From assembly GCA_027186245.1 (NCBI GenBank), contig CP114487.1, positions 7,435,001-7,499,000 of the forward strand: a stretch of 64,000 nucleotides of DNA. Direction: 5' to 3'. A model generated the notes under the pieces. It had not been told where the DNA came from and searched no databases. It saw nothing but the letters and a program-made list of their open reading frames with translations. The position numbers were made by a program, and so were the translations under genes. Shown here piece by piece: positions 59,036-64,000 of this stretch. Origin of the DNA: Coriaria nepalensis (lineage: Eukaryota > Streptophyta > Magnoliopsida > Cucurbitales > Coriariaceae). The first letter of the stretch is position 1. Each line of letters starts with the position of its first letter.

Positions 59036-62000
59036 TCCCTCAAATTGATACTAGTCGACTAAGAAACATCAAATTTCTTACAAGGAAGTAATAATGTTGA
59101 CGAGTCATAGCCTTATTAATCACATCCACTATTTGAAAATCCGTAGAGATATGTGAAATAGAGATAACATTAGTGTCCATGCCCTCGCAAATCGAATGAC
59201 AATCTACTTCAATATGTTTTGTACTCACATGATAAACTGGATTTGCAGCAATCTGAATGACACTAATATTATTGGTATAAAGAGGTGTGGGATCAGACTA
59301 TGAAAAAGTAAGTTCAACAAAAAGACCACGAAGTAAAATAATTTCAGAACAAGCAGCAGACATTGCATGATATTTAGACTAAGTACAAGATTTTGAAACA
59401 CAAGCATGCTTGCTTTTCTTGGAGATTAAGAAAGATCCAAGGAACATGCACCATCTCGTTACAAAGCGATGAGTATCTGGACACCAAGCTTGACAAAGAA
59501 TTTCACTATCTTAGGAGGAACATGCACCATCCTGTGACCAAGCGATGAGTATTTGAACACCTGGCCCAATTAACATCACTAAAAGTAACCAAACGAAAAG
59601 GATAACTAGCAGGAAAAAATAAACCTCGACTAGAAGTTCCTCGAAGTTACTAAATAATATGACACACAACAGCTAGATAAAGGTGACGAGGAGTATGCAT
59701 AAATTGACAAACCTATTGAACAGTAAATGAGATATCAGGTCATGTAATAGTCAAATAGTTTAAGTTGCCAACCAATTACTGATACTTAGTAGGATCAGAA
59801 AGAAGATCACCCTCATCACTTCGATATTTCACATTAATCTCCATTGGAGTATCCACATAAGATGAATCCTAAAGAGCCACTAAGGTAATCAAATCATGGG
59901 TATATTTGTGCTGATTGAAGAAGATACCAGACAAATCGGTATAGACCTCTAATCATAAAAAATACGTAAGATGATCAAGATCTTCCATATGAAAGGAATC
60001 TTGAAGATGCAAAGTAATCAACAGAGAATCAGTGCGAGTAATGACAATATCATCGATGTAAACAAGTAACAAGACAATACCAGTCAGAGTTTTGCAAAGG
60101 AACAAAGAAGAGTTGTATTGACTTTACATAAAGAAGAAATGAAGCAAAGTGGAATTAAACTTCTCAAACCAGGCCGAGGATCCTGTTTCAAGCCATATAA
60201 AGACGGCTTCAACTTACACACATGAGGAGGAGGAGAAGAAATAAACCCAGTAGAGGCCTCATGTAAATATCCTCCTTTAGATCATCGTGAAGGAATGCAT
60301 TTTTTACATCCATTTAATAAAGTGTCTACTCCTAAAAGGTTGCAATAGAAAGCACAGTATACACTATAGTCATCTTTGCCATCAGAGCAAATATTTCTTC
60401 ATAATCGTCCCTATACTCTTGCCGATTACCAAGAGTGACCAATCGGGCTGTATAACGATCTAGAGTTCCATCAAAGCGAAGCTTAATTGAGTAAACCATT
60501 TGCAACCAATCACTTTAACATTGGATGGACAAGGAACAACATCTCAAGTATGATTTTCCTGAAGAGCCTTAAGTTCCTCACCCATTTCCTTTCTCCAACA
60601 TTCATGTTTCTTAGCCTTAGAAAAACAAGTAGGAATGGGAATAGAAGACAAAGTAGCATTAAGAGAAGTATGAGAAAAACCATACTGATCAAGAGAAAAG
60701 CCATACTGATCAAGAGGACATGAAACTCTAGTTGAGTGTCGGGGGCCAAGCGCATAAGGCTCAAACGATGGATCAATTGATGATGGAAAATCAAGCTCAA
60801 TGATAAGCATTTGAACGGGCTCAGGTGATGGGTCGATGTCGGGAACGGGCTCATAGAAATCCATGTTTAAATCGCTCAGGCATAATAGGTATCTTATCAA
60901 AGGAATGAAGAATATTGATTTCAGATAAAGACTTGATATGTGCGGAAAAGAAAAATTGATGCTAAAAAAAAACACAACACTATGAGATATACGAATTCGG
61001 TTAGAGTAGGATCATAACATCTATATCATTTGTGTGAAATAATATACCTCATAAAAGCATATTTAACAGATTAAGCAGAAAGTTCATGACATTCATAAGG
61101 AGGTAAATGGACAAAACAAACACACTCAAAAGTATGAAGATCGAGATAGATAAGATGTCGACGATAAATATTATAATATGGGGAATCAAAGTGTAAAACT
61201 TGTAAGAGTGGGCGGTTAATCAAATGAACTGCAATAGATAAGGCTTCGACCTAGAATTTAGAAGGAACAGAAGACTCAATTAATAAGGTGTGAACAACAT
61301 TCAAAAGATGATGATTTTTTCATTCAACAACATCACTTTGTTATGGCCTAGAAGGACATGAGCGTTGAGAGACATTGCGTTTTTTTCCTATAAGAAAGCA
61401 TGAAATTCATGGGATATGTTTTTCCCATCAGAATCAGATCTCAAAACTTTAAAACCTATAGAGAATTATGTTTCAACATAGACTACAAAAGTCTTGAAAA
61501 CAAAAAAGACTTCGATTTGGCATGAAGAAAATATACCCAAATATATCGACTAAAATTATCAATGAACAACATAAAATACTTATATTGAGCATGAAAAATG
61601 GTAGGTGAAACGCCCTATACATCATAGTGCTGTACAATATCAAAGCACTTTTCTGCACGACTACCATAAGAAAGAAAAGAAATAGTCTTACTCTTACCCA
61701 ATTTGCATGTAGAACATTCAAATGACAAAGAAGAAAGAATGTGTTCTTTATTACCAAATAAACCAGAATTCAAAAGATGAGACAAAACAAAAAAGTTTGG
61801 ATGACCTAAACGTTTGTACCATACATCACTCTTATTATTAACTATCATATAAGATAAAAATAAATAATTAGGAATTGAAAATTGTAAGCCCTTTTGCGAG
61901 TATCTTTTCCGATACTTGATCCTTCACAAGACAACCATCATGAGAAAAATGGACATCATAGTTATCATTAACTAACTGACCAACTGAGATAAGATTAGTA

Positions 62001-63451
62001 GATAAATGTGGGGAGACAAAGACATCATGAACTGAGGAATTAAGATCTTCAACATCATTAATAAGTATATATGACTTCCATTAGCTTTATGAATATGAGA
62101 GGTACCATGATATGAATGAATATGGCAAAGAGCATCGGAAGAACTAGTCATATGATATGACTGGATGCACCAGAGTTAATAAGTCAAGACTAAGATAAAG
62201 AAATAGGCTTACCTTAGAGCCCTAAGGTTGAAAAAGCTGAAACAATCATTTGTTGCACAATTTCAGGAGTAAGAGTAGTTTGGGCTATTATAGAAGATGA
62301 ACTGGGAATGGTAGCTTGATGATTCTGAGGGCAAGTTAAACAATCTTTTATAGTGTAATATAATTTTTTACAATAGTTACAAAATTTGATAGCACAATTT
62401 GCAGCAATATGACCATACTCCTTATAGAGGAAATATTGGACTCTACTCATATCCCGACCTTTCCCCTCCCTCAAGCTACATAAGCAACTAGATTAGATTG
62501 AGATATCTATAAACTAGCTTGTGTAAGAAGACATTGCTCTTCAAGAAGTAGTTCCCCAAAACAATCATTTAATAATGGGGAATGAGCCTAATTAATCAAA
62601 TTAAGGCGAGTAACTTCAAATTCAGGTCGTAATTTCATCAAAAATTGATCCCTCTTACATCACTCATTTACTGCCGAATATTAAGAAGCGATGTAGCAGA
62701 TACCTTCATATAAATCACGTTAGACAATTCTCTCTATAAATTATGAAAACTAGAAAAATACTCCTAAATAAAAAGATTACCTTAATTGTAGTTGGCAATC
62801 ACATACACTAACTAAAAAATGCCATGTTGTGTTGTCTTGAGTGTAAATTTTCTTCAAGTACTCCCTCGTTGCTTTCGCAGTTTCATATGACTTTAAATTG
62901 AGCACAGGTAGAGGGTCAACTGACCCTAAAATGTATGTCATCATACGAGCAACTTTAACCGTCCATTGTGCCAATTTCTTAACATCTGTAGGAGCTGAAT
63001 ACTACCATCTAGATGGCCTGACAAGTCATTTCCAGTAACAAACATCTAAAATTGAAATTCGTAAGCAGAATAATTCTTAATCGTGAATCGGACAGTAAAA
63101 GAGTTAGAACTGTGGGTAGACATTATAAAATAATAAAATGTTCAGACAACAAATAAATTACTCCAACCAAATATCCACAAATACAGACAACACAAATCCC
63201 AAGTAGTAAAAAATTACTTCGTCAGGAGAAACAAAGTCAACCGAGAGAACCTCCGTTAACGAAGAAAACCACAAAGTACTACGTAGAACTTCGAAGAAAA
63301 CCCAACGAAGACCCTTGCTCACGTCAGTACACTACAGAGAACCTCCTAGAGTCGCAGAAGATGTGAGCAAGGAATCTGTCCACCACGAAAAGAACAACTA
63401 CTAGACTCGGCAACAGGTAACTAGAAAGAAAACCCTAACTTCGAATATTAA

Positions 63452-63463
63452 GTTTTGATATCA
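63452..63463 (-). other. Primer-binding site of the copia element
   Basis: The minus strand reads TGATATCAAAAC directly after the 5' LTR, close to the initiator Met-tRNA complement TGGTATCAGAGC used by plant copia elements. Confidence 0.75.
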
Positions 63464-63662
63464 TGTCATTGGACTGGATGCCCTCTCCTCCCAGAGTTTT
63501 CTCATATAAATAGTGAATGATTTAGTTATTATATTCTACAATCAAGCTAGTAATTAACGTAATATATGATAGTTAGTATAAAATATTCACAGCCAGCATA
63601 ATTACATATCAACAACAGCTAGCGTAATTAATTAAGATATGAATCCATGTGATCAATTGGTA
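63464..63662 (-). repeat. 5' LTR of the copia element
   Basis: 199 bp matching the other LTR, with landmarks such as AGAGTTTTCTCATATAAATAG shared exactly. The outer end has lost about 5 bp relative to the other copy. Confidence 0.85.
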
Positions 63663-64000
63663 GAGGTGACTCCACTACCGTCTTAAATAGATGATGCATT
63701 CAAAAGGGAGTTTGCTAAAAGGATGGATTACCCAGATGGAGCAAAAGCATAACATATTTGACTACTTTCTTTGTCTAACATTTTCTAAAAACTACGACGC
63801 TAGTAGTAGGCAATATGCAACAAAAGAAGACACTAGAGGTAGTGTGCGATTTGGGTGCCAAATGGAATGGATTTAGCGCTAATGAATGTCATTAGCATCT
63901 TTGTAGAGTTGCCTAAACTTCATAAGAGACAAAAGTCACAAAGCTATTATTATTACTAGTTTATTTATTAATTTTTTTTTTTTTTAATAACATGATGGCT
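63663..64000. other. Flank beyond the copia element
   Basis: Unique-looking sequence with no recognisable gene; ends in a T tract. Confidence 0.4.

Larger units (their letters stand above)
58834..63662 (-). mobile_element. Decayed Ty1/copia LTR retrotransposon, short-LTR type
   Basis: Element on the minus strand, about 4.83 kb. LTR copies lie at 58834-59035 and 63464-63662. Inner parts in minus-strand order: gag (about 62970-62780, AQWTVKVARMMTYILGS), a damaged zinc knuckle (about 62430-62360), the GAG-pre-integrase motif WYKRLGHPN with CSTCKLGKS (61815-61690), integrase remains, reverse transcriptase remains (about 60590-60270, with NAFLHDDLKEDIYMR), and an RNase H end (KHIEVDCHSICEG, about 59220). 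Frames are broken by many stops and frameshifts throughout, so it cannot move by itself. The short LTRs and 4.8-kb size recall the Ale/Retrofit lineage, which is inference. GAGGA (58829-58833) and GAGGT (63663-63667) are probable target-site duplications with one mismatch. Confidence 0.9.

Overview
The window is nuclear DNA of a eudicot plant. Genes carry many short introns with GT-AG borders, intergenic DNA is AT-rich, and the genes encode plant-specific families (PLS-class PPR proteins, AP2/ERF, LysM, plastid FKBP). It also holds decayed LTR-retrotransposon, TRIM-like, hAT and MITE sequence. I joined exons by hand from splice borders and reading phase; for every spliced gene except the LysM gene (N-terminus unresolved) the frame closes exactly from ATG to stop. 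I cannot name the species.

Layout. 1-3.5 kb: a secreted GDSL esterase/lipase (+) followed by a foldback element. 3.5-5.5 kb: a membrane LysM-domain protein (+). 5.9-12.2 kb: three minus-strand genes, namely a small conserved unknown, a plastid double GST-N/thioredoxin-fold protein and a thylakoid-lumen FKBP19-like immunophilin. 12.5-17.5 kb (+): a mitochondrial NDUFAF5-type methyltransferase and a UPF0301/AlgH-like protein. 18.4-20.9 kb (-): a CDK-like kinase of the IBS1 group with a myristoylation signal. 22.4-27.7 kb: two divergent intronless PPR genes. 30.5 kb: an AP2/ERF factor. 31.8-34.9 kb: a repeat zone with an aspartic protease pseudogene, a TRIM-like element and a hAT transposase remnant. 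35.2-41.8 kb (+): cytochrome c and an 18-exon GH116 glucosylceramidase. 43.3 kb (+): a short defensin-like gene. 44.4-55.4 kb (-): a plastid TVP38/DedA-type membrane protein, a small conserved unknown and an 18-exon neurochondrin homologue. 55.4-58.8 kb is gene-poor. 58.8-63.7 kb is a broken Ty1/copia element on the minus strand with recognisable ~200-bp LTRs, a primer-binding site and a near-match target-site duplication.

Many of the genes encode proteins of mitochondria or plastids (PPRs, cytochrome c, complex I assembly factor, FKBP19, GST-N protein, TVP38-like), and several have TGGGCC/TGGGCT (site II type) motifs upstream. From memory, the gene order recalls the two related Arabidopsis blocks At1g22800-22850 and At1g71450-71691. 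The most unusual local feature is a shared promoter plus transit-peptide start in front of two adjacent, unrelated plastid genes (about 9.9 kb and 12.3 kb), which suggests a local duplication that donated a promoter. I did not find a clearly new multi-gene system; the best leads are that duplication, the defensin-like gene, the TRIM-like element and two conserved small unknown proteins.
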